From: Rhizobium leguminosarum
Lineage (GTDB): Bacteria; Pseudomonadota; Alphaproteobacteria; Rhizobiales; Rhizobiaceae
DNA: 64,000 nucleotides
Direction: 5' to 3'
NCBI RefSeq assembly: GCF_017876795.1
Contig: NZ_JAGIOR010000001.1
Coordinates: 3,064,501-3,128,500 of the forward strand
Shown here piece by piece: positions 12,906 to 22,623 of this stretch (the first letter of the stretch is position 1; every line of letters starts with the position of its first letter). The notes beneath the pieces were generated by a model. The model was given only the letters and a program-made list of their open reading frames with translations, was not told the DNA's origin and did no database searches. Position numbers and translations under genes: made by a program.

Positions 12906-13757
12906 ATGAACGGCGAAGCGGCATGGGCACTTTATGAAAGCCGTCTGAGACGGGTTTCTGCCTATATTCACGACCACCTCGACGAGGAGCTGGATATGGA
13001 GCGCCTTGCCGAGATCGCCTGCATGTCGAGCTATCACTGGCACAGGATCTACCGGGCGATCTATGGCGAGACGCTGGCGGCCACCGTCAAGCGGCTGCGG
13101 CTGCATCGCGCGGCGGGTGAGATCGTCCGCACGGAGCTTGCCGTCAGCGAGATTGCGAAGCGATCAGGCTATCCCAATCTCCAATCCTTCAACCGCATTT
13201 TCAAGTCGGTCTACGGAATGCCGCCGGCCCGCTACCGGAAAGAGGGAAGCCACACAGCCTTCCAACCCTCACCTAACGGAACGGCTAAAGCCATGTTCGA
13301 CGTTACCATACGCGAGATCGCACCGACCGAACTGATCGGCGTTCCCCATACCGGCTCCTATATGCAGATTGGCAAGGCCTTCGAGACATTATTCGGCACG
13401 CTTTACGCCCGCGGGCTTGCCAAGCCCGACATGCGGCTGATCGGCGTCTACCTCGACGATCCCGATATCGTGCCGGCCGAAAAGCTGCGCTCGATCGCCT
13501 GCGTCACCGGCGTTTCTGAAGGTCCGACCGAGCCGCCGTTCGAGCGGCGCACGATCGACGGCGGCGACTACGCCGTGCTGCGCCACCAGGGCCCCTATGC
13601 CAACATGCACAAGGCCTATCAATGGCTCTATGCCGAATGGCTGCCACAGTCCGGACGGCAGCTGAAGGACAGCGTGATGTTCGAGGAGTATCTCAACAAT
13701 CCGCGCGACGTGCCGCCAACCGAACTGATGACGGATATTCACATGCCGCTTGCCTGA
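12906..13757 (+). CDS. AraC-family regulator with GyrI-like C-terminal domain
   Basis: A 283-residue two-domain regulator. Residues ~8-105 form an AraC/XylS double helix-turn-helix (LAEIACMSSYHWHRIYRAIYG and IAKRSGYPNLQSFNRIFKSVYG). Residues ~125-283 form a GyrI/Rob-like effector domain (IREIAPTELIGVPHTGSY, ending TDIHMPL), a fold that binds small amphipathic ligands. Regulators with this layout, such as Rob- or BmrR-like proteins, often control drug or stress responses. No target is apparent nearby. The start ATG at 12906 avoids translating the alaS terminator, which lies in the upstream open frame. Confidence 0.85.
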   Translation: MNGEAAWALYESRLRRVSAYIHDHLDEELDMERLAEIACMSSYHWHRIYRAIYGETLAATVKRLRLHRAAGEIVRTELAVSEIAKRSGYPNLQSFNRIFKSVYGMPPARYRKEGSHTAFQPSPNGTAKAMFDVTIREIAPTELIGVPHTGSYMQIGKAFETLFGTLYARGLAKPDMRLIGVYLDDPDIVPAEKLRSIACVTGVSEGPTEPPFERRTIDGGDYAVLRHQGPYANMHKAYQWLYAEWLPQSGRQLKDSVMFEEYLNNPRDVPPTELMTDIHMPLA

Positions 13758-13803
13758 AAACTGGCATCCCGGCGCGGCCATCTGAGAGCCGCGCCGGTGA
13801 CGA

Positions 13804-14430
13804 TCAGGCGGCCTGCATCGTCTTGCCGGCCTCATCATCAAGCGCATTGGCGCGCTTGTGGGCCTCACGTTCGCTGATACGGCCGAAATAGTCGACGAAG
13901 GCCTGTCGCTTCTCGATGGAGCCGAAACCGAGGCCCCAACCGATATGGGAGCCCACATAGACGTCGGCGGCGGTGAAGCGCTCGCCGGCAACATAGGTCG
14001 AGCCTGAGACGGCCATTTCGAGCGTGTTCATGACGTCGCCGAAACCGCCGCAACCGGCCATGCGCAGGCGCTCCGTCGGAATTTCGAAGCCAAGAGCCTT
14101 CATCGTCACCGCCGATTCCAGCGGGCCGGCGGCAAAGAACATCCAGCGGTAATAGCGGGCGCGCTCATTCGGCCTCGGCGCCAGCGCCTTTTCCGGGAAG
14201 GTCTCGGCGAGATAAGCGCAGATCGCCGCACATTCGGTGACGACGGTATCGCCGTGGCGGATCGCCGGCACCTTACCCATCGGATTGACCGAGAGATATT
14301 CGGGCGCCTTCATCGTTCCGCCGAAGGTCAGCAGTTCGGTGCGATAGGGCTGGCCGATCTCCTCCAGCATCCAGCGCGCGATGCGGCCGCGCGACATCGG
14401 GTTCGTATAGAATACCAATTCCTCAGTCAT
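13804..14430 (-). CDS. Glutathione S-transferase family protein
   Basis: A 208-residue cytosolic GST. The N-terminal thioredoxin-like half runs FYTNPMSRGRIARWMLEE, then NPMGKVPAIRHGDTVVTECAAI, which has the cis-Pro and the Glu-Cys/Ser glutathione-binding loop. The helical C-terminal domain follows from about residue 88. The likely catalytic residue is the Ser in NPMSRGR. The start has GGAGG seven nucleotides upstream. The substrate is unknown. It converges on the AraC/GyrI regulator with a 46-nt gap. Confidence 0.88.
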   Translation of the reverse strand: MTEELVFYTNPMSRGRIARWMLEEIGQPYRTELLTFGGTMKAPEYLSVNPMGKVPAIRHGDTVVTECAAICAYLAETFPEKALAPRPNERARYYRWMFFAAGPLESAVTMKALGFEIPTERLRMAGCGGFGDVMNTLEMAVSGSTYVAGERFTAADVYVGSHIGWGLGFGSIEKRQAFVDYFGRISEREAHKRANALDDEAGKTMQAA

Positions 14431-14513
14431 GAGATCCTCCCTCGTGTCATTCAGCGGCCCGGCCGTTCCCGGGAATTAATAGTGCAGTGAGGCCTTAGTG
14501 CAACCCCCGGCTC

Positions 14514-14960
14514 TTAAAGCGCCTTGCGGTACTGGATGAAACCCGAGCGCTCGGCGATCCTGTCATAGAGCCGCCGTGCCGTTGCATTCGTTTCGTGCGT
14601 CATCCAATAGAGCCGGCCTGCGCCGTTTGCTCGGGCAAGATCGGCGACGGCGTCGATCAGTGCGGCGCCGGCTCCGAGGCCGCGCTGGGTGTTTTCGACA
14701 TAGAGATCCTGCAGATAGCAGGTCCATTGCGGTAGCCAGCAGGAGCGGTGAAATATGGCGTGGACGATGCCAACAAGGCGGTCGTCATCGTCGAAGGCGC
14801 CGAGCGCGTGCATCGGTTCGTCAGGATCATGGAAGCGAGCCCAGGTGAGATCCGTGGTTTCGAGCGGGATGACCACTTCGTAGAAGCGCTGATAGGCCGC
14901 CCACAAGGGTTCCCAGGCGGCGCGGTCCGAAGGTTCAAGCGGTCGCAGGATGGCCGTCAT
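14514..14960 (-). CDS. GNAT-family N-acetyltransferase
   Basis: A 148-residue GNAT protein. The acetyl-CoA pyrophosphate loop is QRGLGAGAALIDAV (motif A). The C-terminal RRLYDRIAERSGFIQYRK is motif B. The closest recognisable type is the diamine or amino-group acetyltransferases with LYVE before the loop. The substrate is unknown. The ATG at 14960 is preferred, since the longer frame reading back into icd would cross the icd terminator. The gene follows icd in the same orientation. Confidence 0.85.
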   Translation of the reverse strand: MTAILRPLEPSDRAAWEPLWAAYQRFYEVVIPLETTDLTWARFHDPDEPMHALGAFDDDDRLVGIVHAIFHRSCWLPQWTCYLQDLYVENTQRGLGAGAALIDAVADLARANGAGRLYWMTHETNATARRLYDRIAERSGFIQYRKAL

Positions 14961-14974
14961 CGTTCGCCCCAAAT

Positions 14975-15005
14975 GAAAAACGGCGGAGAAAATCCCCGCC
15001 GTTTC
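14975..15005 (-). terminator. Rho-independent terminator after icd
   Basis: On the minus strand AAACGGCGG and CCGCCGTTT form a 9-bp stem, followed by TTTTTC. It begins about 24 nt beyond the icd stop and separates icd from the GNAT gene. Confidence 0.8.
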
Positions 15006-15028
15006 AATGTTATCGCGAAAGGACTGGC

Positions 15029-16240
15029 TTACGCCATGGCCTTCTGCAGGTTCTGGTCGATCTTGTCGAGGAAGGCGGTGGTCGAGAGCCACGGCTGATC
15101 GGGGCCGATCAGCAGCGCCAGGTCCTTGGTCATGAAACCGGATTCGACCGTGTCGACGCAGACCTTTTCGAGCGTCGCCGCAAAGCGAGCGAGTTCGGCA
15201 TTGTCGTCGAGCTTGGCGCGATGGGCAAGGCCGCGGGTCCAGGCGAAGATCGAGGCGATCGAGTTCGTCGAGGTTTCCTGACCCTTCTGGTGCTGGCGGT
15301 AGTGGCGGGTGACGGTGCCGTGAGCGGCTTCGGCTTCAACCGTCTTGCCATCGGGCGTGAGCAGGACCGAGGTCATCAGGCCGAGCGAGCCGAAGCCCTG
15401 GGCAACGGTGTCGGACTGGACGTCGCCGTCATAGTTCTTGCAGGCCCAGACGTAGCCGCCCGACCACTTGAGCGCCGACGCGACCATGTCGTCGATCAGG
15501 CGATGTTCGTAGGTGATGCCGGCTTCCTTGAACTGATCCTTGAATTCAGTCTCGTAGACTTCTTCGAAGATGTCCTTGAAGCGGCCGTCATAGGCCTTGA
15601 GGATGGTGTTCTTGGTCGACAGGTAGACCGGCCACTTACGCATCAGGCCGTACATCATCGAGGCACGGGCGAATTCCCGGATCGATTCGTCGAGGTTGTA
15701 CATGGCCATGGCGACGCCGGAGCCCGGCGCGTTGAAGACTTCCTTCTCGATCACGGTGCCGTCCTCGCCGACGAACTTGATCGTCAGCTTGCCCTTGCCG
15801 GGGAACTTGAAATCGGTGGCGCGGTACTGATCGCCGAAGGCGTGGCGGCCAACGACGATCGGCTTGGTCCAGCCGGGAACCAGGCGCGGCACGTTCTTGC
15901 AGATGATCGGCTCGCGGAAGATGACCCCGCCCAGAATGTTGCGGATCGTGCCGTTCGGGCTCTTCCACATTTCCTTGAGGTTGAATTCCTTGACGCGTGC
16001 TTCGTCGGGCGTGATCGTCGCGCACTTGATGCCGACGCCGTATTTCTTGATGGCGTTGGCGGCATCGACCGTCACCTGGTCATTGGTGGCGTCGCGGTTT
16101 TCAACGGAGAGGTCGAAATAGTCGATATCGAGGTCGAGATACGGATGGATCAGCTTATCCTTGATGAGCTGCCAGATGATGCGCGTCATTTCATCGCCGT
16201 CGAGATCGGCGACGGGATTGGCGACCTTGATCTTGTTCAT
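15029..16240 (-). CDS. icd: NADP-dependent isocitrate dehydrogenase
   Basis: A 403-residue enzyme of the eukaryote-like (subfamily II) NADP-isocitrate dehydrogenases found in rhizobia. It converts isocitrate to 2-oxoglutarate in the TCA cycle. Characteristic blocks are [46 protein letters not shown], the Mg-binding [20 protein letters not shown], and [10 protein letters not shown], which carries the NADP-specific His and Arg. Monocistronic, with its own terminator. It is divergent from a secreted protein gene across a region with an inverted repeat. Confidence 0.97.
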   Translation of the reverse strand: MNKIKVANPVADLDGDEMTRIIWQLIKDKLIHPYLDLDIDYFDLSVENRDATNDQVTVDAANAIKKYGVGIKCATITPDEARVKEFNLKEMWKSPNGTIRNILGGVIFREPIICKNVPRLVPGWTKPIVVGRHAFGDQYRATDFKFPGKGKLTIKFVGEDGTVIEKEVFNAPGSGVAMAMYNLDESIREFARASMMYGLMRKWPVYLSTKNTILKAYDGRFKDIFEEVYETEFKDQFKEAGITYEHRLIDDMVASALKWSGGYVWACKNYDGDVQSDTVAQGFGSLGLMTSVLLTPDGKTVEAEAAHGTVTRHYRQHQKGQETSTNSIASIFAWTRGLAHRAKLDDNAELARFAATLEKVCVDTVESGFMTKDLALLIGPDQPWLSTTAFLDKIDQNLQKAMA

Positions 16241-16308
16241 ATATCTGCCTCGTTCGAGCTTGAATGGGGACGGGGTCCCCGGTGGGTGACGTGATGAGGA
16301 GCGCTATA

Positions 16309-16353
16309 GCATTGTGAACCTGGAACGCAAAGCTGCAACGGGTTTCACAATGC
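16309..16353. promoter_or_regulatory. Inverted repeat between divergent icd and secreted-protein genes
   Basis: GCATTGTGAA at 16309-16318 has its exact complement TTCACAATGC at 16344-16353, separated by 25 nt. Two further base pairs are possible with a bulge. The position, 70-115 nt upstream of icd and 75-120 nt upstream of the plus-strand gene, suits an operator or a looped regulatory site. The binding protein is unknown. Confidence 0.35.
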
Positions 16354-16427
16354 GTTTTTGCAGGCATTGCCAAGCGCTCGAATCCGGCTAGTGTCCGCCT
16401 TGATTTGCCTGTCCGGAACATTCGACC

Positions 16428-16955
16428 ATGAAGACGATCGCCGTTGTTATCGCAAACCTTATCGCCCTTTCGGGCACCGCCCATGGGGCCGATGCCACCG
16501 CTCCGGTGAAGGAGATCATGGACGCGACCAGGAGCAACTGGGCCGACAACAACAATGATTGGACCGACATCTTCGATGCGAGCCGGCTCGATCATCTCTA
16601 CAGCAAGGACTTCGTCGCGCGATACCACGCGGCCGCGCAGTTTCCGGCCGCCGATGACGACGGCATATCGCCGTTCGACTACGACGTCATCGTCAACGGC
16701 CAGGATGCATGCCCGCTGGAGGACATGACCACAACGGCGGCACCGCCGGTCGACGGCACGACCGAGGTGACGGTGCGCTTCAAGAAGTCCGCCTGCTCGG
16801 ACGCGCCCGATGCCAAGGACTATACGACCGTTCGTTTCGAGGTGGTCGAGGAGGCTGGCCAGGCGGTGATCGACGATATCGTCACCGAGAATATCGAAAC
16901 GCAGGCCAGTGATTCCCTGAAGGCGGCGATGGCGCTGATTGCCAAGGGCCAGTAG
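16428..16955 (+). CDS. Secreted hypothetical protein
   Basis: A 175-residue protein with a clear Sec signal peptide (MKTIAVVIANLIALSGTAHG, cleavage likely after AHG). The mature part is acidic, with a pair of cysteines (DACPLED and KKSACSDAPD) that could form a disulfide. The ending EEAGQAVIDDIV resembles small periplasmic proteins of the DUF3828 kind, but that likeness is weak. I do not recognise a function. It is divergent from icd and just upstream of the FUSC gene. Confidence 0.7.
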   Translation: MKTIAVVIANLIALSGTAHGADATAPVKEIMDATRSNWADNNNDWTDIFDASRLDHLYSKDFVARYHAAAQFPAADDDGISPFDYDVIVNGQDACPLEDMTTTAAPPVDGTTEVTVRFKKSACSDAPDAKDYTTVRFEVVEEAGQAVIDDIVTENIETQASDSLKAAMALIAKGQ

Positions 16956-16972
16956 GCGCGCGACGTTTGATT

Positions 16973-17018
16973 GATGTCGGGCGATCGATGTCGGGCGATC
17001 GATGTCGGGGATTCGATC
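16973..17018. repeat. 14-bp tandem repeat
   Basis: The unit GATGTCGGGCGATC occurs twice in perfect tandem (16973-16986, 16987-17000), and a third, diverged copy follows to 17018. It lies between the secreted-protein gene and the FUSC permease gene, upstream of the probable FUSC start. Confidence 0.75.
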
Positions 17019-17104
17019 CGGGCGGTTGTTCCGATCGGTTCTCCGTTGGTTTGATTTCCGCTCTATCGGCGGTATCTGTCGATCCTTCCGTGGCATGGGG
17101 GCTC

Positions 17105-19144
17105 TTGCATTTGTTTTCCGGGTTTCAGTTCCGCGACTGGGTGCTTGCCAACGATCCGGCGCTTTCGCGCCTGCGCATGGCATCGCGGGTGACGCTGACG
17201 ATCGTCCTTTCGTTTTTGATCCTGCTTGCCATCAAGGCTCTCATCCTGCCGCTGCCGACCGCGGCTTTCGGCCTCGGCATCGTACTGTCGATCGAAGGCG
17301 GGATCGCCGTGCGCGACAAGGGAAATGCGCGCCAGCTCGTGACGCGGCTCTTCGGTTGTGTGGTAAGCTTTGCCGTCGTCGGTATCGCGGCCGGGCTCGA
17401 GGATCGCCGTTTTCTCTCCGATCTCGTCTTTCTGGTGGTGATCGCGCTTGCCTCTGCGGGTCGCGTGTTTGGGCCGCGCGGTTTTGCGATCGGCATGTTC
17501 GCCTTCACTTCCTATTTCATGGGCGCCTATTTCCGGCCTTCGCTGGTCGATCTGCCTGATGTGGCGATCGGTCCCGTCGTCGCGGTGCTGGTCGGCCATC
17601 TGGTGAGGGCGGTGCTGCTGCCCGACGACTGGCGGCGCGACCTGCTGCGCTCGCTCGAAAGCGTGCGCGGCCGGATCAACCAGATCCTCTTCAAACTTGC
17701 CGCGCTTGCCGGGAGTGCAGAGATTGGCGAAGCCGATCGGCAGGAACTGCGCCAGCTGGAAGACCGGCTGAAAGAGGTGGTGCTGATGGCGGAGACATTC
17801 ATCCCGCGCCCGCCGGCGGGCGTCTTTGACGGTGCCGCCGACCCCGCCGCCGAACTGGCGATCCGGCTCTTCGATGCGCATCTTGCCGCCGAGAGCGCGA
17901 TCGTGCTCAGCTTCCAGAGCCCGCCGCCTTTTGCGCTCGTTCACGCCGTGATCGAGGCCGACAAATCGGAACTTATAAGATTTGAGGGAATGGCCGAAAC
18001 GATCAGGGACCAGCCGCAAGGCGAAACCGTGAGGGCGCTTCTCTGGCTCAGCGAGGCGCGGCAGCAACTGACGCAGGCGATCGACGAGGGACGGGCCCGC
18101 GGTTTTTCCGGCATCGATACGGTCAGCGACACGGCGCAATCCCAGCCGATCGACTTTTCATTCGCCAATCCACTGCTGCGTTTGGCGCTGCAGATTACGG
18201 TCGCCTCGGCAATCGCCATGAGCTTCGGCCTGCTCTTGTCGCGCGAACGCTGGTTCTGGGCGGTGCTTGCTTCCTTCCTCGTCTTCACCAACACCAATTC
18301 GCGCGGCGACACTGCGATGAGAGCGTTGTCGCGCTCCCTCGGCACGGTGTTCGGGATCGCCATCGGCCTTGTGCTGGCAACGCTGCTTTCAGGCGAGCCT
18401 GACATCGCCATTCCGGTTGCCGTCGTCTGCATCTTCCTCGCCTTCTATTTCCTGCAGGTTTCCTACGCGACGATGACCTTCTTCATCTCGATCGTGCTCT
18501 GCCTGGTCTACGGCATGACCGGCGTGCTGACGCTCGATCTGTTGAAGCTGCGCATAGGCGAGACCATGATCGGCGCGGCGGCCGGAACGGCGGTCGCCTT
18601 CCTCGTCTTCCCCACGCGCACACGCGGCGCACTCGATGCCGCACTCTCCCGCTGGTTCCGAGCGTTGCGTGAGCTGCTTGGCGCGATCGGCGAGGGTAAG
18701 AGCGGTTTCGAGCTGATCGCTCTGTCACAGAAGATCGATGCCTGCTACCGGGATGTGACGGTGACAGCACGGCCGCTCGGCTCGTCCTGGTCGGTGGTGA
18801 CCCGACCGGGCCAGATCCGCCAGACGCTGGCGATCTTCCTGTCCTGCACCTACTGGGCGCGCATCCTGGCGAAGAGCTCCGACGCGCCCATTGCTGACGA
18901 CACTCTGAAGAGCGTAATCGCGGCGGAGCTGGCGATGATCGATACGGCAGCCCCGCGCGGTTCGAGTTGCTTCCTGATCAAGCGCAAGACATCGCGGACA
19001 ACAGGCCGTCATCTGCCGCTGTCGCGGGAGGGCGCCAGGCTGGGGCTTGAAATGATCGGTTCGGCGTTGGAAAGGCTCTATCCGCAGGCCGACGTCTTGC
19101 CGTTTGCGCCGGGCGAGGCTATTGCGCGCTCGAAACAGGGATAA
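17105..19144 (+). CDS. FUSC-family aromatic-acid exporter-like membrane protein
   Basis: About 679 residues in a tandem FUSC arrangement. An N-terminal set of membrane helices (VTLTIVLSFLILLAIKALI onward) is followed by a ~180-residue cytosolic helical region and a second helix set (ALQITVASAIAMSFGLLLS, WFWAVLASFLVFTNTNSRGD). Then comes a soluble C-terminal domain. The NTNSRGD turn is typical of YccS/AaeB/FUSC proteins. The likely role is efflux of aromatic or phenolic acids. The start is uncertain: the frame is open from 16967 but that part spans the 14-bp repeat. TTG at 17105 or 17111 after a G-run seems best. It ends 4 nt before trmJ. Confidence 0.78.
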   Translation: MHLFSGFQFRDWVLANDPALSRLRMASRVTLTIVLSFLILLAIKALILPLPTAAFGLGIVLSIEGGIAVRDKGNARQLVTRLFGCVVSFAVVGIAAGLEDRRFLSDLVFLVVIALASAGRVFGPRGFAIGMFAFTSYFMGAYFRPSLVDLPDVAIGPVVAVLVGHLVRAVLLPDDWRRDLLRSLESVRGRINQILFKLAALAGSAEIGEADRQELRQLEDRLKEVVLMAETFIPRPPAGVFDGAADPAAELAIRLFDAHLAAESAIVLSFQSPPPFALVHAVIEADKSELIRFEGMAETIRDQPQGETVRALLWLSEARQQLTQAIDEGRARGFSGIDTVSDTAQSQPIDFSFANPLLRLALQITVASAIAMSFGLLLSRERWFWAVLASFLVFTNTNSRGDTAMRALSRSLGTVFGIAIGLVLATLLSGEPDIAIPVAVVCIFLAFYFLQVSYATMTFFISIVLCLVYGMTGVLTLDLLKLRIGETMIGAAAGTAVAFLVFPTRTRGALDAALSRWFRALRELLGAIGEGKSGFELIALSQKIDACYRDVTVTARPLGSSWSVVTRPGQIRQTLAIFLSCTYWARILAKSSDAPIADDTLKSVIAAELAMIDTAAPRGSSCFLIKRKTSRTTGRHLPLSREGARLGLEMIGSALERLYPQADVLPFAPGEAIARSKQG

Positions 19145-19148
19145 GACC

Positions 19149-19979
19149 ATGGCAGGCACGAACAGCGAGCGTCAACTTCTGGCCGAAGGGCCGGCTATCA
19201 TTCTGGTCGAGCCGCAAATGGGTGAGAATATCGGTATGGTGGCGCGCGCCATGGCGAATTTCGGTCTTGCCGAATTGCGCCTCGTCAATCCGCGCGACGG
19301 CTGGCCGAACGAGAAGGCCCAGGCGACCGCGTCCAAGGCCGATCATGTGATCGCGGCGACCAAGGTCTACGACACGTTGGAGCAGGCGGTCGCCGATCTC
19401 AATTTCGTCTATGCGACGACGGCGCGGGAGCGCGATGGCTTCAAGCCGGTGCGCTCGCCGGTCATCGCCGCCGAAACGCTGCGGGCGAGGTTCCGCGCGG
19501 GCGAGGGAACCGGCATCCTCTTCGGCCGTGAGCGCTGGGGGCTGACCAATGAGGAGGTGGCGCTTGCCGACGAGATCGTCACCTTTCCCGTCAATCCGGC
19601 CTTCGCCTCGCTGAATATTGCCCAGGCCGTGCTGCTGATGTCCTATGAATGGATGAAGTCAGGCATGGAGAATATCGGCGCCGTACCCTTTCAGGCAATG
19701 GGACAGACGCCCTCGACCAAGGAGCAGCTCTTTGGCCTGTTCGACCAACTGGAAGAGGCGCTCGATGCCCGCGGATATTTCCATCCTGCCGGGAAAAAGC
19801 CGAAAATGGTCGACAATCTGCGTGCAGTCCTATCTCGCCGGGCTTTCACGGAGCAGGAAATCAGCGTGTTGCGCGGCGTCATCTCCTCCCTCGACCGCTT
19901 CTCGCGCAAGAGCCCGCGCGGTGGTCGGTTCCCGACAGCGGCCAAGGAAACACCGCCTGATGACAGCACCGACGCATGA
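19149..19979 (+). CDS. trmJ: tRNA (cytidine/uridine-2'-O-)-methyltransferase TrmJ
   Basis: A 276-residue SPOUT-class methyltransferase. The TrmJ-type N-terminus reads [23 protein letters not shown]. The knot region reads [13 protein letters not shown] followed by [17 protein letters not shown]. It modifies position 32 in the anticodon loop of tRNAs. The start MAGTNSERQ at 19149 lies 4 nt after the FUSC stop. The last 20 nt overlap the murI start. The C-terminal tail is basic and low complexity. Confidence 0.92.
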   Translation: MAGTNSERQLLAEGPAIILVEPQMGENIGMVARAMANFGLAELRLVNPRDGWPNEKAQATASKADHVIAATKVYDTLEQAVADLNFVYATTARERDGFKPVRSPVIAAETLRARFRAGEGTGILFGRERWGLTNEEVALADEIVTFPVNPAFASLNIAQAVLLMSYEWMKSGMENIGAVPFQAMGQTPSTKEQLFGLFDQLEEALDARGYFHPAGKKPKMVDNLRAVLSRRAFTEQEISVLRGVISSLDRFSRKSPRGGRFPTAAKETPPDDSTDA

Positions 19980-20760
19980 GCTGAAACCCATCCTCGTCTT
20001 CGATTCCGGCATTGGCGGGCTGACCGTCCTGCGGGAGGCGCGCGTGCTAATGCCGGAACGCGGCTTCATCTATGTCGCCGACGATGCCGGTTTTCCCTAT
20101 GGCGGCTGGGAGGAACAGGCGCTGAAGGAACGGATCGTCGGGCTTTTCGGCAAGCTGCTGACGGATCACGATCCCGAGGTCTGTATCATTGCGTGCAACA
20201 CCGCCTTCACACTGGTCGGAGCCGATCTGCGCGCCGCCTTTCCCCAGATGACCTTCGTCGGCACCGTGCCGGCGATCAAGCCGGCGGCCGAGCGCACCCG
20301 CTCCGGCCTGGTCTCGGTGCTCGCAACGCCGGGCACGGTGAAGCGGGCCTATACGCGCGATCTCATCCAGTCCTTCGCGCAGCAATGCCATGTCCGCCTC
20401 GTCGGCTCGGAGAACCTGGCGCGGATGGCGGAGGCCTATATTCGCGGCGACGCCGTCTCCGACGAGGCCGTGCTTGCCGAAATCGACCAATGCTTCGTCG
20501 AGAAGGACGGTCAGAAGACCGATATCGTCGTGCTTGCCTGCACGCACTATCCCTTCATGGCCAATCTGTTCCGGCGGCTTGCGCCCTGGCCGGTCGACTG
20601 GCTCGATCCGGCCGAGGCGATCGCGCGCCGCGCCCGCACGCTGGTGCCGCTGATCGCCGATGCCGTACATCCCGACAATTTCGACTTTGCCGTCTTCACC
20701 TCGGGCCAGCAGGATTTTGCGACGCGGCGGCTGATGCAGGGTTTTGGGTTGAGGGCGTGA
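19960..20760 (+). CDS. murI: Glutamate racemase
   Basis: A 266-residue racemase giving D-glutamate for peptidoglycan. [11 protein letters not shown] at 14-24 holds the catalytic Asp region. Cys79 (IIACNTAFT) and Cys194 (VLACTHYP) are the expected acid/base pair. The ATG at 19960 overlaps the trmJ 3' end by 20 nt, so translational coupling is likely. The family start around ILVFDSG supports this ATG. Confidence 0.95.
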   Translation: MTAPTHELKPILVFDSGIGGLTVLREARVLMPERGFIYVADDAGFPYGGWEEQALKERIVGLFGKLLTDHDPEVCIIACNTAFTLVGADLRAAFPQMTFVGTVPAIKPAAERTRSGLVSVLATPGTVKRAYTRDLIQSFAQQCHVRLVGSENLARMAEAYIRGDAVSDEAVLAEIDQCFVEKDGQKTDIVVLACTHYPFMANLFRRLAPWPVDWLDPAEAIARRARTLVPLIADAVHPDNFDFAVFTSGQQDFATRRLMQGFGLRA

Positions 20761-20887
20761 GGGAATTGTCCTGTGGGTTGGCGAAATCTGGCCCTGAAAA
20801 TAAGCGCATTCTTTGATAGACGGGGCGCTGCCGTTTCGGAAGAATGGCGCTTCGTTCATGTGAGTCTCTTCGTCGCGAGGATCAGCA

Positions 20888-22399
20888 TTGCAGGTTGGCA
20901 TCGATATGGGATTGGCGTCCGGCAGCCCGGCGACGCTCGATATCGAAGAGCTGCTGGCGACCCGTCTGCTGGTGCAGGGCAATTCCGGGTCGGGCAAGTC
21001 GCATCTGTTACGCCGCCTGCTCGAACAATCTGCGCAATGGGTGCAGCAGGTCATCATCGATCCCGAGGGTGATTTCGTCACGCTCAGCGACAGGTTCGGC
21101 CATGTCGTCGTCGACGGCGAGCGCACCGAGGCGGAATTGGCCGGCATTGCCAACCGCATCCGCCAGCATCGCGTTTCCTGCGTGCTGACCCTCGAAGGTC
21201 TCGACATCGAGCAGCAGATGCGGGCTGCCGCAGCCTTTCTCAACGGCATGTTCGATGCCGATCGCGAATACTGGTATCCGGTTCTCGTCGTGGTCGACGA
21301 GGCGCAGATGTTTGCGCCGTCGGTCGGCGGCGACGTCTCGGAAGATGCCCGCAAGATGTCGCTCGGGGCAATGACCAACCTTATGTGCCGCGGCCGCAAG
21401 CGCGGGCTTGCCGGCGTCATCGCGACGCAGCGGCTCGCCAAGCTCGCCAAGAATGTCGCGGCCGAGGCCTCCAACTTCCTGATGGGCCGCACCTTTCTCG
21501 ATATCGATATGGCGCGCGCCGCCGACTTGCTCGGCATGGACCGGCGTCAGGCCGAGATGTTCCGGGACCTGAAGCGCGGCAATTTTGTTGCGCTTGGACC
21601 GGCGCTTTCTCGCCGGCCGCTGCCGATCCAGATCGGCGCGGTGGAAACCTCGGCGCGCTCTTCCAGCCCGAAGCTGATGCCGCTGCCGGATGCGCCCCAG
21701 GATGTCGAGGATCTGATCTTCACGCCCGATCCGGAGGAGTTTCTCCGTCCGCCGGTGCGCCGCGCCCCGCCGGCGCCGCGGCCCACGACCGACATTCTCG
21801 CTGAACTCTCGCGCTCGACGCCGGCGGCATCCGCAGCGCCGGCCGAGGCGAGGGCGAGCCAAATAGAGGTTTCCGCCGAGGAGCGGGAAGAGCGCCTTGC
21901 CGGCGTGCTTGCCGAAATACTCGACGACCCCACCTCCGCCTTCCGCACCGATTCGGTGCTCTACCAGGATTTTCTCGTCCGGCTGCGGATGCGCCGCGTG
22001 CCGGGACCGCCGATCGCGCTGCCGGATTTCCGCCGGCGGGTGGCAATCTCCCGCTCCTGCGTCGATGCGGAAACGGCAGCGAGCGATGCCTGGGCAACGG
22101 CGCTGTCGCTGTCATCTAATGTCACCGACGACCTGCAGGGTGTCTTCCTGATGCTCGCCAAGGCGGCCGTCCGCGGCGAGCCGTGCCCGTCGGACGCGCG
22201 CATCGCCCGCGCCTACGGCACCCATTCGGCGCGGCGTGCGCGGCGCCTGCTCGGTTATTTCGAGGAGCAGGGCAGCATCGTCGTGCACAGCGATTTCTCC
22301 GGCAAACGCATCGTGGCTTTCCCCGACATGAATTGCCAGACGGCGCCGGGCGACGCGAACGCGCCCGATACAGGCGATCAGCCGCTGGCTGCGGAATAG
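20888..22399 (+). CDS. HerA/DUF87-type ATP-binding protein
   Basis: A 503-residue P-loop ATPase. Walker A GNSGSGKS lies at 31-38 and Walker B VLVVVDEAQ at 132-140. CRGRKRGLAGVIATQR is a sensor-like block resembling the HerA/VirB4/FtsK superfamily (DUF87). Residues ~265-330 form a Pro/Ala-rich linker, and a helical ~170-residue domain of unknown function follows. The TTG start at 20888 has GAGGA with a 6-nt spacer. No NurA-type nuclease is next to it, so it is not a standard HerA-NurA pair. Its partner and role are unknown. Confidence 0.8.
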   Translation: MQVGIDMGLASGSPATLDIEELLATRLLVQGNSGSGKSHLLRRLLEQSAQWVQQVIIDPEGDFVTLSDRFGHVVVDGERTEAELAGIANRIRQHRVSCVLTLEGLDIEQQMRAAAAFLNGMFDADREYWYPVLVVVDEAQMFAPSVGGDVSEDARKMSLGAMTNLMCRGRKRGLAGVIATQRLAKLAKNVAAEASNFLMGRTFLDIDMARAADLLGMDRRQAEMFRDLKRGNFVALGPALSRRPLPIQIGAVETSARSSSPKLMPLPDAPQDVEDLIFTPDPEEFLRPPVRRAPPAPRPTTDILAELSRSTPAASAAPAEARASQIEVSAEEREERLAGVLAEILDDPTSAFRTDSVLYQDFLVRLRMRRVPGPPIALPDFRRRVAISRSCVDAETAASDAWATALSLSSNVTDDLQGVFLMLAKAAVRGEPCPSDARIARAYGTHSARRARRLLGYFEEQGSIVVHSDFSGKRIVAFPDMNCQTAPGDANAPDTGDQPLAAE

Positions 22400-22423
22400 T
22401 GGCGCTTTCGGGCTTTGCCGCGG

Positions 22424-22452
22424 TTGACATTTTCATGACGGCCCTCTAAAGA
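22424..22452 (+). promoter_or_regulatory. Sigma-70-type promoter upstream of rpsD
   Basis: A perfect -35 hexamer TTGACA (22424-22429) and a -10-like TAAAGA (22447-22452) are separated by exactly 17 nt. This would give a leader of about 165 nt before rpsD, long enough for autoregulation by S4, although I see no defined S4-binding fold. Confidence 0.6.
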
Positions 22453-22623
22453 CCGCCCCAAGCACCGGGCAGCAATGTCCGGTGTTTCATTTAACATGTC
22501 CCGTGGATCGTTCCTGTTCGCTAACCGGAACATCCTGTCAGATTTCGCAAGAGATCAGAGGAGGGCGTGTTTCCTTCGCGCGGTTTGGCAACAAACCGAC
22601 AGAAACCTTTGAAAGGAAATACG

